Position numbers and translations under genes: made by a program. This document shows, one piece after another, positions 42,699-50,446 of a stretch of 64,000 nt of DNA. The stretch comes from a virus. The DNA is taken from positions 21,341-85,340 of IMG/VR virus record IMGVR_UViG_3300034044_000040; one strand, written 5' to 3'. The notes under the pieces are model-generated. The model had not been told where the DNA came from. It saw only the letters and a list, made by a program, of their open reading frames with translations, and did no database searches. The number at the start of each line of letters is the position of its first letter. Position 1 is the first letter of the stretch.

Positions 42699-42960
42699 AT
42701 TCAAAGTGGGTGACAAGGTGATCTACACCAACGACTTCGGTGTGGTATGGCTGAAGACCATATCGGCATTGTACACCCTGAACGGTGAGCCGAGATATCA
42801 GTATGAGGATACGGACACCCCGTGGTGCTCGATACCGGAAGGCAATTTTTGCCGGGCTGATGCTCATGATATCTCTGCTCATGAAAGAGGTGACGAGGCG
42901 TTCCTGCAAGGAAAATACGGGTTCACGCCCACGCCGGAGCAGCTGGGTGGGTGCTATTGA
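42679..42960 (+). CDS. Small beta-rich protein, unknown
   Basis: A 93-residue protein with TAGGAGGA upstream. KFKVGDKVIYTNDFGVVW resembles an SH3-like or KOW-like strand pattern, seen in small phage modulators. Three cysteines lie in the C-terminal half. No named family. Confidence 0.55.
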   Translation: MTTAKHKFKVGDKVIYTNDFGVVWLKTISALYTLNGEPRYQYEDTDTPWCSIPEGNFCRADAHDISAHERGDEAFLQGKYGFTPTPEQLGGCY

Positions 42961-43017
42961 CAGCACCCACCCACGGCTTCCACCACATCCACGCCACATC
43001 GAAGAGGGAGAATTGGA

Positions 43018-43185
43018 ATGTCTGAGAGCATGATAGATAAAGCGATCCAAGCGCTGATCGCCGAGCGGGTGAAGGAAGCAGAAAATCGCCTGTTCATCCG
43101 GCTGTGCGAATTTGCAGAGCAGCAGGATCATAGCGTCGGCAGGAAGTTATGGAACAACAAATACAACATTCTGGGGAGGCACTGA
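43018..43185 (+). CDS. Very small helical protein, unknown
   Basis: A 55-residue protein from ATG 43018 with GAGGGAG ribosome-binding site. Charged amphipathic helix (IDKAIQALIAERVKEAENRLF). Supported by the ribosome-binding site and by the tight junction with the next gene (1 base). Confidence 0.5.
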   Translation: MSESMIDKAIQALIAERVKEAENRLFIRLCEFAEQQDHSVGRKLWNNKYNILGRH

Positions 43186-43186
43186 C

Positions 43187-43381
43187 ATGGGTGATGTTAT
43201 CCTTGGTATCCTTGTGCTGGGTTGGCTCGCCCCCAAGATGATGGCAGATATCGCAGTCAGGATAGAGTACCACATGATCGCATCGCGTAAAAAGTTACAT
43301 GATGCACTTCATGCCAAAGAGGTGCGGCGTAGAGCCAAAAATATTCGCAGGATCAGGAACACAAAATTCAAGGATGTTTGA
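43187..43381 (+). CDS. Small membrane-associated protein, unknown
   Basis: A 64-residue protein: hydrophobic N-terminus (VILGILVLGWLAPKMM) then a strongly basic tail (RRRAKNIRRIRNTKF). The topology suggests insertion in the inner membrane with a cytoplasmic basic domain. Confidence 0.55.
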   Translation: MGDVILGILVLGWLAPKMMADIAVRIEYHMIASRKKLHDALHAKEVRRRAKNIRRIRNTKFKDV

Positions 43382-43382
43382 A

Positions 43383-43478
43383 ATGGGTATTCAAATCAGT
43401 CACGAAAATATGGCAACATCATCATCTGACGAGCGTGCACTAATAGGACGGGAAGTGGCGCTGGAGGCACTGATATGA
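43383..43478 (+). CDS. Micro-ORF, 31 residues
   Basis: Starts one base after the previous stop and overlaps the next gene by 4 bases (ATGA). Its last bases contain GGAGG (43463-43467), which acts as the ribosome-binding site of the hydrolase gene. It may serve mainly as a coupling leader. Confidence 0.35.
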   Translation: MGIQISHENMATSSSDERALIGREVALEALI

Positions 43479-43852
43479 CCCCGCTGATGTGTCTTGCCTT
43501 GGCCATTTATTTTGAAGCCAGATCGGAGCCAGTGGATGGGCAGGGGGCCGTGGCAGATGTGATAATGAACCGGGTTGCCGATGATAGGTACCCGGACAAC
43601 GTGTGCGATGTCGTGTATGAGCACGGGGCATTTTCATGGACATCTGATGGCAAACCGGACGTACCTGCCGCTGGGGAAGCGTGGACCCTCGCGACGGATA
43701 TCGCGGCAAGCTCACTGACCTCAGAGACCCGGTGGGTCCAAGCCACTCACTATCACGCAACATATGTAAACCCTGCATGGGCGAATGATTATGTGTTTGA
43801 AATTCAGGTCGGGGATCATCTGTTTTTCGTCAACGACACACCGTTCAAATGA
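43475..43852 (+). CDS. SleB-like cell-wall hydrolase (Hydrolase_2)
   Basis: A 125-residue protein. LALAIYFEARSEPVDGQGAVADVIMNRV and YPDNVCDVV, then GAFSW, are hallmarks of the SleB/Hydrolase_2 family, where the Glu of YFEAR is the presumed catalytic residue of a lytic transglycosylase-like fold. It is a second wall-active enzyme, far from the lysis cassette and in an early operon. The hydrophobic N-terminus (MCLALAIYF) is part of the fold rather than a clear signal. Confidence 0.8.
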   Translation: MTPLMCLALAIYFEARSEPVDGQGAVADVIMNRVADDRYPDNVCDVVYEHGAFSWTSDGKPDVPAAGEAWTLATDIAASSLTSETRWVQATHYHATYVNPAWANDYVFEIQVGDHLFFVNDTPFK

Positions 43853-43864
43853 TGAAAATAGTGC

Positions 43865-43892
43865 TTGCATACAATCGTGGTTGTGGTATTCT
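43865..43892 (+). promoter_or_regulatory. Early-type phage promoter P7
   Basis: TTGCAT (43865-43870), 16-bp spacer with AATCGTGGTTGTGG, TATTCT (43887-43892), then GATGTCAGATGCG. Confidence 0.9.
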
Positions 43893-43928
43893 ATAGATGT
43901 CAGATGCGACAAAGAAAGGAACCTCGAC

Positions 43929-44270
43929 ATGACAGCCACGATTGAACCAGTATTCGCCCCCAACATTGACGTAACGCCTGAGCATCGGCGCGCCCAAGGG
44001 GTCAAGGATTACAAAAAAGCGTTCATGGATGAGGCAGAAAAGCAATCACTCATCACTGGCCCCTACGACATGTGGGAGCACTACGCCACCGTCGGTTATC
44101 GCGAAGACGCATATGGTCGCGATCACGTATCGGATGAGGGTCGCGAGTTTTGTCGCGTGATGATGGCCCGCGCCAAAGAGGCAGACAAACGCCGCCTGCC
44201 CATGGCTGATCCCATTGATCCCCGCACTGGGCTGCCCCGCGTGGGGACAGCAAGCCATGCAGGGTTGTGA
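43929..44270 (+). CDS. Unknown early protein
   Basis: A 113-residue charged, helical protein, first behind P7, with AAAGGAACC upstream. No motif recognised. Confidence 0.6.
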   Translation: MTATIEPVFAPNIDVTPEHRRAQGVKDYKKAFMDEAEKQSLITGPYDMWEHYATVGYREDAYGRDHVSDEGREFCRVMMARAKEADKRRLPMADPIDPRTGLPRVGTASHAGL

Positions 44271-44373
44271 TGAATTGGTGTAATCGCTACAAAAGAAAAG
44301 CTGCCACCGTAAATCGTTGTGGTCATATGGCAGTGTAAAAGGCACCACGACCCCATGAAAAAAGGATTATGCA

Positions 44374-45015
44374 ATGAGCGACACACAGAAAGATGACGAG
44401 GCACCATCTAAAAACAACGCCGAAACACCGCAAAACGAAGCCACGGAAAGCAAGGATGTGGCAGACGATCAAAGCACACCGGACGAAGTGCAACCCGTTG
44501 CAACGCAGGCTGGCGAAAAAGCTGGAAAATCCAAGGGCAAAGGCGGGCGCAAGACGAAGAAGTCAGCGAAAAAAGCGGATGCCGCCAACGATCCCATTGT
44601 CCTGTTGTTTGCAGGCCATGGGGCCAGTGATCTTGAGCGCATTGAAGATCGGGAATTCACTACACTGCGCGTCGGTCGCAAGTGGTATGACACCCTCATG
44701 GAAGCGAAAGCGTCAGGTGTGGGACCACTGATCATCAACGCGCATCGGACAGATGATGACCCTGACAAGCCAGATGCACCCAGCAAGGCCGGGGAACATG
44801 TCGGCGCTTTCGAAGTCATCGGTGTTGACCTCGTTCCTTACTACAGTCAGGCACTGGCAGTGTCGGCCTTCACGGAACACCTTTGCCTACTCGGGTCTTC
44901 CCGGTCGAAACTTGATGAGGTCATCACGGCCTTGTACACCACCGAGAAGATCGCCGCAGTCTCGGGTGATCCAGACGACGGCTTCACCATCATCAGCCTG
45001 AAACGGGTGGCCTAA
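44374..45015 (+). CDS. Unknown protein with disordered N-terminus, possibly ASCH-like
   Basis: A 213-residue protein. Residues 1-72 are disordered, acidic then Lys-rich (KGKGGRKTKKSAKK). The folded part contains DREFTTLRVGRKWYDTLMEAK and HVGAFEVIGVDLVPY, spaced as in ASCH RNA-binding domains (weak, by eye). Residues ~39-47 (VQPVATQAG) are encoded by a 28-base stretch shared with the NlpC/P60 gene. Confidence 0.55.
   Translation: MSDTQKDDEAPSKNNAETPQNEATESKDVADDQSTPDEVQPVATQAGEKAGKSKGKGGRKTKKSAKKADAANDPIVLLFAGHGASDLERIEDREFTTLRVGRKWYDTLMEAKASGVGPLIINAHRTDDDPDKPDAPSKAGEHVGAFEVIGVDLVPYYSQALAVSAFTEHLCLLGSSRSKLDEVITALYTTEKIAAVSGDPDDGFTIISLKRVA
44489..44502 (+). repeat. Dispersed palindrome site 13 (TGCAACCCGTTGCA)
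   Basis: Coding copy read VQPVA. It shares 28 identical bases with site 2 (44489-44516 and 8055-8082). Confidence 0.9.
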
Positions 45016-45092
45016 AATACCGGCGACCGCCGTAAAAAGGTGACAGCCCGGAGAGGACGGGCACATCATTCACAGTAAAAGAGGGGATTAAC

Positions 45093-45473
45093 ATGGCAAA
45101 GGCAACATATCAGACCAAGGCGGCTGCTACCCGCGCTGCCAACACGTTTGAGAGAGACTTGATGTCAGCATTGCGCGAGATCGACGATCTGAGGCAGCAA
45201 AATGCGAAGCTCCAGCAAGAGATCGAAATGAAGACACGTCTGGCCACGCGCCTGAACGAAACCGCAGAGGAGCGATATCGCCAGTTGGCGGATATCAAAT
45301 CATCCACCACCTTCCATCAGGAAGAAGTGCGACGTCTCAAGAGCATCAAGAGTGACCTTGAAACGTCCCTCGCGCGAGCAGATAATGAAATAATGTCTCT
45401 GAAAGGTCAGCTTGGCGGCATGGAGCGGGCAATCGTGGCACTCGTGCACCCCAGCACCGGGGGGCGCACATGA
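45093..45473 (+). CDS. Coiled-coil protein, unknown
   Basis: A 126-residue, almost fully helical protein with heptad-like Leu/Ile spacing from ~20 to 115. GAGGGG upstream. Overlaps the next gene by 4 bases. Confidence 0.6.
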   Translation: MAKATYQTKAAATRAANTFERDLMSALREIDDLRQQNAKLQQEIEMKTRLATRLNETAEERYRQLADIKSSTTFHQEEVRRLKSIKSDLETSLARADNEIMSLKGQLGGMERAIVALVHPSTGGRT

Positions 45474-45724
45474 TACAGAGCATCAGATATCGCATAAACA
45501 ACGTCAGATCGTCTCTGAGTGTAACTCTGATGATACTGGCCACCCGTATCTCACCGGATGATTATACCACGCTATGGGGCTGCCGTGGCCTGAAGATGGC
45601 GCAGCGATGCATGGAGTTGGAAAAGGAAACACAAAAATGCCTAACGAGCGTTTCCTATAAATTCGAACCTCATCATGTGCCGATACCGAAAAAGACACGC
45701 CGCCGGGAGGTGACGCCCCTTTGA
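45470..45724 (+). CDS. Small basic protein, unknown
   Basis: An 84-residue protein with a basic C-terminus (KKTRRREV) and three cysteines. Its end overlaps the -35 of the following promoter. Confidence 0.5.
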   Translation: MIQSIRYRINNVRSSLSVTLMILATRISPDDYTTLWGCRGLKMAQRCMELEKETQKCLTSVSYKFEPHHVPIPKKTRRREVTPL

Positions 45725-45748
45725 CATGAAAATAAGGTGTAGTATGCT
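45721..45748 (+). promoter_or_regulatory. Divergent member of the early promoter family
   Basis: TTGACA (45721-45726), 16-bp spacer (AATAAGGTGTAG in the conserved position), TATGCT (45743-45748), then ATAAAAACG. Confidence 0.8.
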
Positions 45749-45788
45749 ATAAAAACGCCACAGATTGTTTGCTTACCGGGATATAACC

Positions 45789-46079
45789 ATGGAGAAAACC
45801 AACATGATCACCGCAGACGACATGCGCAGAACCAGCGCAGATGATTTCGATATTGATGACATGAAAAACATGCGCAGGCAGTTCATCATGGCGTCAGCGT
45901 CGGAGAGACCACAGCCCATCACACGCCAGTGCATGGCAAGGATGCTGGTGCAGTTTGGGATGCCGGAGTGGGAGCACGGCAAGAAATACGCGCTTTCTCA
46001 CGCTGGAGAAATGCTGAACCGTATGACGAAAATGGGCCTGCTGGTGAAGACTTCCAGCGGGAAATGGGTGGTCGCATGA
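45789..46079 (+). CDS. Small protein, possible winged helix
   Basis: A 96-residue protein. The C-terminal half (ITRQCMARMLVQFGM ... AGEMLNRMTKMGLLVKTSSGKWVV) reads as a winged-helix pattern with a final strand pair. Possible transcription or replication regulator; by-eye call. Starts at 45789; ATG 45804 is an alternative. Confidence 0.5.
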   Translation: MEKTNMITADDMRRTSADDFDIDDMKNMRRQFIMASASERPQPITRQCMARMLVQFGMPEWEHGKKYALSHAGEMLNRMTKMGLLVKTSSGKWVVA

Positions 46080-46273
46080 GATCGGATATCGCAGACGTGG
46101 AATGCATCCTGCACCACATGACGGACAAAGCGATCAAGGTGTCAGAGTATGAGGGCGCGGAGGAGGTATGGCTGCCCCTCAGCCTGATCGAGTACACCCG
46201 CGATACGCAGAACCCACGCATCGTGACCGTGACAGCGCCACAGTGCCTGCTCGAAGAAAAAGGATTGCTGTGA
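46076..46273 (+). CDS. Small protein, unknown
   Basis: A 65-residue alpha/beta protein translationally coupled to both neighbours (overlap of 4 bases upstream, 1 base downstream). No motif. Confidence 0.5.
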   Translation: MRSDIADVECILHHMTDKAIKVSEYEGAEEVWLPLSLIEYTRDTQNPRIVTVTAPQCLLEEKGLL

Positions 46274-46695
46274 TGCTCGTGGTATTTGATCTTGATGGCA
46301 CGTTGTCAGACCCTACCCACAGGGAGCACCACGCGAAGGCCCGCGAATGGGATAAATTTCATGCCGCGTGCGGTGGGGATGCGCCGAAGAGTGAGATCAT
46401 GGAAATCCTGTACGGGATGCGCGCCATGGGACATCGCGTGGAGATATGGACGGGCAGATGGGAGAGCGCGCGTGAGACCACTCTGGATTGGTTGTACACC
46501 TACGGGCTTCAGTTGCCGTCAGATCAGCTGCTCATGCGCGAAGACAATGACTTCCGGCCAGATACCGTGCTAAAAGGCGAGTGGATTGTGAACCGTGGTA
46601 GACCTCGCCTTGTATTCGAGGATCGCGACAGCATGGTCAAATATTATCGAGGGTTGGGCATCACCTGCGTCCAAGTGGCACCGGGTGATTTCTGA
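46273..46695 (+). CDS. HAD-family phosphatase
   Basis: A 140-residue protein: motif I FDLDGTLSD (~5-13), motif II in IWTGRWESAR (Thr), and a C-terminal acidic motif in FEDRDSMVKYY. Similar to the 3'-phosphatase half of polynucleotide kinases and to phage HAD proteins. Substrate unknown; nucleic-acid 3' ends or nucleotides are possible. Confidence 0.8.
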   Translation: MLVVFDLDGTLSDPTHREHHAKAREWDKFHAACGGDAPKSEIMEILYGMRAMGHRVEIWTGRWESARETTLDWLYTYGLQLPSDQLLMREDNDFRPDTVLKGEWIVNRGRPRLVFEDRDSMVKYYRGLGITCVQVAPGDF

Positions 46696-46696
46696 T

Positions 46697-47080
46697 ATGA
46701 AACAGCTGAACAGACGAGGATTTCTTACAGCGGTCGCAGCGACGGCGACGTCCACCCTTCTGCCTGCCATACCTTCCCACGTGCGCGCAAGAAAGCCTGC
46801 CAGAGCAATGATATTGCCAATGGAAGTTGAATACGACATCAGGGCGCAGGTATATAAATTAACACGTCACATCGTGTTTCCCGCGTTTACTCGTGATGCA
46901 CGCACCGGGAGGCCAGATATAGCGTACATGGTGGCACACATCACCGTGGGTAAACAGGACTTGCCAGCCTCGGGCGGGGAACCTGACTACGACCATTTCA
47001 GCAGTTTATTTCTTGAAGATATACTGCCCGTTCTGAATGACGATTTTGATATTCCTGAAACGCTAGTGAGCATCATATAG
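46697..47080 (+). CDS. Tat-signal exported protein, unknown
   Basis: A 127-residue protein with an N-terminal twin-arginine signal: NRRGFLTAVAATATSTLLPAIP, giving R-R-x-F-L, a hydrophobic core and a likely cleavage site near residues 28-32 (HVRARK follows). The mature part is ~95 residues, acidic toward the C-terminus. Tat export implies folding before secretion. No family recognised. Confidence 0.65.
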   Translation: MKQLNRRGFLTAVAATATSTLLPAIPSHVRARKPARAMILPMEVEYDIRAQVYKLTRHIVFPAFTRDARTGRPDIAYMVAHITVGKQDLPASGGEPDYDHFSSLFLEDILPVLNDDFDIPETLVSII

Positions 47081-47093
47081 AGGAGATTTCAGC

Positions 47094-47246
47094 ATGGGTA
47101 GTGTATTCTGGAGCATCGTAATCATCATTTTTCTGATATGTGCCTATCCAATCATCGGCATGATCATGGAACACCTGATAAGACGGAACGCCTTCAAGGG
47201 CGGGGCGCGCGAGCTTCTGAAATCCAGCAAGCGCAGGGACAAATAG
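47094..47246 (+). CDS. Small single-span membrane protein
   Basis: A 50-residue protein: hydrophobic N-terminal segment (VFWSIVIIIFLICAYPIIGMI) and a basic tail (LLKSSKRRDK). AGAGGAGA precedes the ATG. It follows the Tat-signal gene, so both may act at the membrane. Confidence 0.6.
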   Translation: MGSVFWSIVIIIFLICAYPIIGMIMEHLIRRNAFKGGARELLKSSKRRDK

Positions 47247-47247
47247 C

Positions 47248-47559
47248 ATGACCCCGTTAACCCCTCTGGTCGTGAACAAGGTGTGGGGAACCCTCCGCGA
47301 AACCCATCCTTCACGGTTCAGGAGAGCAGATTTGATCGCTTGCTTCTGCACACACCTCCCAAACTGCAACACCGATCCAGACCTCATGGAAGATGTGCGG
47401 TGCAAATCTATAACCCTTCTGCGCGGTGCGAAGAAACGCCAGTATATAAGGTTTGACGAGGCGATAAGAAAATGGGAATGGGTGCCCTCATCGGAGCAGA
47501 GCAAGACGTTATTGGACCTGATGAATGATCCTGATTACGAAAATATTAGAACGCCTTGA
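47248..47559 (+). CDS. Small protein, unknown
   Basis: A 103-residue protein. Pattern WGTLRETHPSRFRRADL ... RFDEAIRKWEWVP suggests a small winged-helix-like fold, but no family is clear. Confidence 0.55.
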   Translation: MTPLTPLVVNKVWGTLRETHPSRFRRADLIACFCTHLPNCNTDPDLMEDVRCKSITLLRGAKKRQYIRFDEAIRKWEWVPSSEQSKTLLDLMNDPDYENIRTP

Positions 47560-47656
47560 TAAATAATAGAATATCTTTACACGCCGAGGAGGAGACTATG
47601 TGGTTGGCACGCCAAATACGTGCGATATAATGCAAGTGAAAAGAGGAGATCACTTG

Positions 47657-48421
47657 ATGGCTAAACGACAGGCTTCCAAACGGCAGAAACGCGATAATGC
47701 ACGGGATCGTGAAGACAGCTCCTACCGGCGAAAAAACCCAGCGCAGATCAGGCTACCAGCCTTGGAAGCCCAGACAGCCACCCAGAAAAAAATGATAAGC
47801 ATGATCACGACGAACTCGCAGACATTTGCTGTGGGGCCAGCTGGTACGGGAAAAACCTATATTGCTGCACGTAAGGCCGCAGACTTGTACGACCAAAAGC
47901 AGGTGCGTAAAATTGTGATATCACGCCCGAATACGCCCACCGGTCGCAGCTTGGGATTTTTCCCCGGCACTCTGGAAGAGAAAATCGCACCTTGGGCGGT
48001 CCCTGTCATTGAGGTGCTGGAAGCCTCGCTTGGAAAATCGCATGTTGAACACCTCTTGAAGACTGGCAAGATAGAGGTGGCACCCTTCGAGACCATGCGC
48101 GGGCGCACCTTTGATGACGCCTTCATCATATTGGATGAGGCCCAGAACACCACGCCGCATGAAATGAAAATGTTTCTCACCCGTGTAGGTGCCCGCAGCA
48201 CCTTGATCGTCAGCGGCGACGTGTCACAGTCCGACTTACAAGGCAACAGCCTTGATGGATTGACAATGGCATTGCAACTGGTTGCAAAATTTGACCTGCC
48301 CGTCGGCGTGGTGGAATTCACCACGGAGGATGTCGTGCGCTCAGACATATCCGCGCAGTGGGTTGTGGCGTTTTACAGGCATGAGGCAGCCAATGGGAGA
48401 GGGCTTGATCGGGTGGCATGA
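47657..48421 (+). CDS. phoH: PhoH-like ATPase
   Basis: A 254-residue protein. Walker A VGPAGTGKT (~57-65), VRKIVISRPNTPTGRSLGFFPG, FIILDEAQNTTP (Walker B) and IVSGDVSQSDL are the PhoH signature. The N-terminal ~40 residues are very basic. PhoH is common in marine phages; its role is unsettled (RNA-related ATPase suspected). Palindrome site 14 encodes LQLVA near residue 206. Confidence 0.92.
   Translation: MAKRQASKRQKRDNARDREDSSYRRKNPAQIRLPALEAQTATQKKMISMITTNSQTFAVGPAGTGKTYIAARKAADLYDQKQVRKIVISRPNTPTGRSLGFFPGTLEEKIAPWAVPVIEVLEASLGKSHVEHLLKTGKIEVAPFETMRGRTFDDAFIILDEAQNTTPHEMKMFLTRVGARSTLIVSGDVSQSDLQGNSLDGLTMALQLVAKFDLPVGVVEFTTEDVVRSDISAQWVVAFYRHEAANGRGLDRVA
48272..48286 (+). repeat. Dispersed palindrome site 14 (TTGCAACTGGTTGCA)
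   Basis: Coding copy in the phoH gene, read LQLVA, with centre TG. Confidence 0.85.
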
Positions 48422-48457
48422 TCCTGTCATGAGCAGATAATCCTTCTCATTTTTTTC

Positions 48458-48485
48458 TTGCATATAATCGTGGTTGTGGTATGCT
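48458..48485 (+). promoter_or_regulatory. Early-type phage promoter P8
   Basis: TTGCAT (48458-48463), 16-bp spacer with AATCGTGGTTGTGG, TATGCT (48480-48485), then ACATGTCAGAAAAGAGAAAGG. Confidence 0.9.
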
Positions 48486-48517
48486 GTACATGTCAGAAAA
48501 GAGAAAGGATGATCACA

Positions 48518-49189
48518 ATGGCTTATGCAGCACAAAGAGCACAGCGTCAGGTGGACTTGGACCACATATCCGATCTACCACAATCCGCCATCGCGAAGGA
48601 ACTTGAGGCGCTTACCTCAAAGCTGAGCGAACGCAGCCGTGAGTTTGCACTGTCCCTGTTGTCCCAGTACGGCAAGCGAGGACTTACATCCAAACAGGAC
48701 TATTGGATGCGCAAACTGTACCGGCAGGCCGTGGAGGGCGAGAAGCCTCTGGCGCAGGTATCAGTTGGCGACCTCACAGGGGTCGAAAATCTTCTGAACA
48801 CCGCTAAAAGCAACGGGCTGAAATACCCACGCATCACCATGGAGACCTCGGAAGGTAACCCGGTCCAGATATCAATGGCGGGGAGCAGATCGAAGGCACC
48901 CGGCAGTCTGAACATCACGGACGGCGGGCGCTACGGGTCGAACACGTGGTACGGTCGCGTGATTGACGGTAGGATGACAATATCGCCACGTGCATTGGAA
49001 GCGCATCCTGATGAGACGAAAGATGTGTGCCTTCTGTTGTCTAGGTTGGCAAGCACCCCGAAGGAAACGATCACTGAATATGGCCGGATGTCAGGATACT
49101 GCGCGTGCTGCGGTCGCAAACTCACTGATCCCGCATCCATGAAGTTGGGTATGGGGCCTGTATGCGCAAGCCGTTTCGGCTTAGTATGA
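48518..49189 (+). CDS. Protein with C-terminal DUF6011-like zinc motif
   Basis: A 223-residue protein from ATG 48518 (AAAGGA spacing favours it over ATG 48509). The last 30 residues, SGYCACCGRKLTDPASMKLGMGPVCASRFG, form the DUF6011-type four-Cys finger seen in many phage and actinobacterial proteins. The middle is beta-rich. Probably nucleic-acid binding; function unknown. Confidence 0.7.
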   Translation: MAYAAQRAQRQVDLDHISDLPQSAIAKELEALTSKLSERSREFALSLLSQYGKRGLTSKQDYWMRKLYRQAVEGEKPLAQVSVGDLTGVENLLNTAKSNGLKYPRITMETSEGNPVQISMAGSRSKAPGSLNITDGGRYGSNTWYGRVIDGRMTISPRALEAHPDETKDVCLLLSRLASTPKETITEYGRMSGYCACCGRKLTDPASMKLGMGPVCASRFGLV

Positions 49190-49210
49190 AATTTTGAGGA
49201 GGATATGATC

Positions 49211-49726
49211 ATGGCATTACCGGAATGGGCAGAAGCCGACGGAATATATACACTTTTTTATAAGGGGTATCACGCCCTCACGAAGCAACCGGTGGAAATC
49301 GTCAGCGCGGTCATCACGGCAATGGGCGTCCAGAATTATGGCCCGTTGAAGGGGCACATCCTGTACAAGCTGACCCTGTATTACGAACTGAAAAAAGGGA
49401 CACGCGCCTATGAGCGCCGCGTCACCAACGGTATATCCAAACCGGGTCCGGACGGGCGGCACTATAGGAAGGTGGAACGAGGTGGTCTATCCCTCAGTGA
49501 GGCACAGCTTCTGGCCTGCGTGCATCTGCCTTGTGATGAGGGCGAACTTGATCGTGAGGCCAGTGAGCAGGGGTGGGGGCATCGTGAGTACACGGATACG
49601 GTCGAACACGCTGAGCGCCAGCAGGAACTCGAAATTGCAGCCCATCAGTTTCGCGATTTTCACAAGGCCCAGAAGATAATGGCAGACCTCAATCAATTCA
49701 TGAGGAAAGGTGGTGGTTTGTCCTGA
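49211..49726 (+). CDS. Unknown protein
   Basis: A 171-residue protein. GAGGAGG at 49196-49202 favours ATG 49211 over 49205. N-terminal half beta-rich, C-terminal half a charged helix (ERQQELEIAAHQFRDFHKAQKI). No motif. Confidence 0.6.
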   Translation: MALPEWAEADGIYTLFYKGYHALTKQPVEIVSAVITAMGVQNYGPLKGHILYKLTLYYELKKGTRAYERRVTNGISKPGPDGRHYRKVERGGLSLSEAQLLACVHLPCDEGELDREASEQGWGHREYTDTVEHAERQQELEIAAHQFRDFHKAQKIMADLNQFMRKGGGLS

Positions 49727-49748
49727 TATGGGACGCTAGGGATAGGCA

Positions 49749-49838
49749 TTTTTTTCAAAAACATGAACTTTTTTCTTGCAAACAATCGTGGGTGTGGTAT
49801 TCTATATATGTCAGATAGAGAAACTTAGGAGACAGACC
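49749..49838 (+). repeat. 90-bp promoter-leader block, copy B
   Basis: Identical over 90 bases to 38891-38980, ending at the start codon of the next gene. Includes promoter P9 and the ribosome-binding site. Confidence 0.95.
49776..49803 (+). promoter_or_regulatory. Early-type phage promoter P9
   Basis: TTGCAA (49776-49781), 16-bp spacer with AATCGTGGGTGTGG, TATTCT (49798-49803); identical to P5. Confidence 0.9.
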
Positions 49839-49839
49839 C

Positions 49840-50256
49840 ATGACACGTACAGCCAAAACCACAAAAGTCACCCTCGCGAAGATCAAATCAGCGCAGAAGC
49901 GCCACGCGCGCCAGCTGGCCAAGATCGAGGCTGGTCTGATCGAAGCAGGCACCGTGTATGTAAAGAACGCGATCCAATACAAAGTCCGCAAGGATGGAGT
50001 GCATGAGCGTATGCCGACACGTGATCACCCGGTAACGCGGGAAGAGGTGGTGTTCATGCTGACCAATGTTAGAGCACTGGAACAGGAAGACGTGCTGCAT
50101 TTCATCGGTAAAGGGGCCATGGATTTTATGCTTCAGCATGACCTGTTGCGCAAGTTGGAAGATGGCTTGCTCTGGATCACCACCAACGCGCAACGTAAAT
50201 ACGGTCTCCAAAATCCCATGCTTCCATCAGGTGTCAGGGCACGATACGTGAAGTAA
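49840..50256 (+). CDS. Basic protein, unknown
   Basis: A 138-residue protein with a strongly basic N-terminal helix (~1-35) and a helical core. First and only gene between P9 and a terminator, so a one-gene operon. It may bind nucleic acid. No family recognised. Confidence 0.6.
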   Translation: MTRTAKTTKVTLAKIKSAQKRHARQLAKIEAGLIEAGTVYVKNAIQYKVRKDGVHERMPTRDHPVTREEVVFMLTNVRALEQEDVLHFIGKGAMDFMLQHDLLRKLEDGLLWITTNAQRKYGLQNPMLPSGVRARYVK

Positions 50257-50273
50257 TAAATGTTAAACGGCAG

Positions 50274-50305
50274 AAAGACCGATGGGGTGTGCTCATCGGT
50301 CTTTT
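50274..50305 (+). terminator. Rho-independent terminator
   Basis: Stem AAAGACCGAT / ATCGGTCTTT (50274-50283 with 50295-50304) ending in T-rich sequence. Confidence 0.9.
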
Positions 50306-50318
50306 CGTGTCACTAACG

Positions 50319-50332
50319 TGCAACCCGTTGCA
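50319..50332 (+). repeat. Dispersed palindrome site 15 (TGCAACCCGTTGCA)
   Basis: Lies between the terminator and the ribonucleotide reductase gene. Confidence 0.9.
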
Positions 50333-50446
50333 GTCGTTTTGTATGGACCTTCCCCTGCGCATGTGCTTGTATAGAAAAGCTGTTTCAACCAGCACTGGCG
50401 AATACACTTTCCCCTAATGAGCACAATTAACCTTTGGAGCCTCCAC

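Noticed and set aside
44271-44373. Possible terminator or small RNA between the 43929 and 44374 genes
   Set aside because: Only a 6-bp CTGCCA/TGGCAG hairpin without a T-run; too weak to call.
50257-50446. Possible cobalamin riboswitch before the B12-dependent ribonucleotide reductase
   Set aside because: The interval is short and lacks a recognisable B12 box; it contains a terminator and palindrome site 15 instead.
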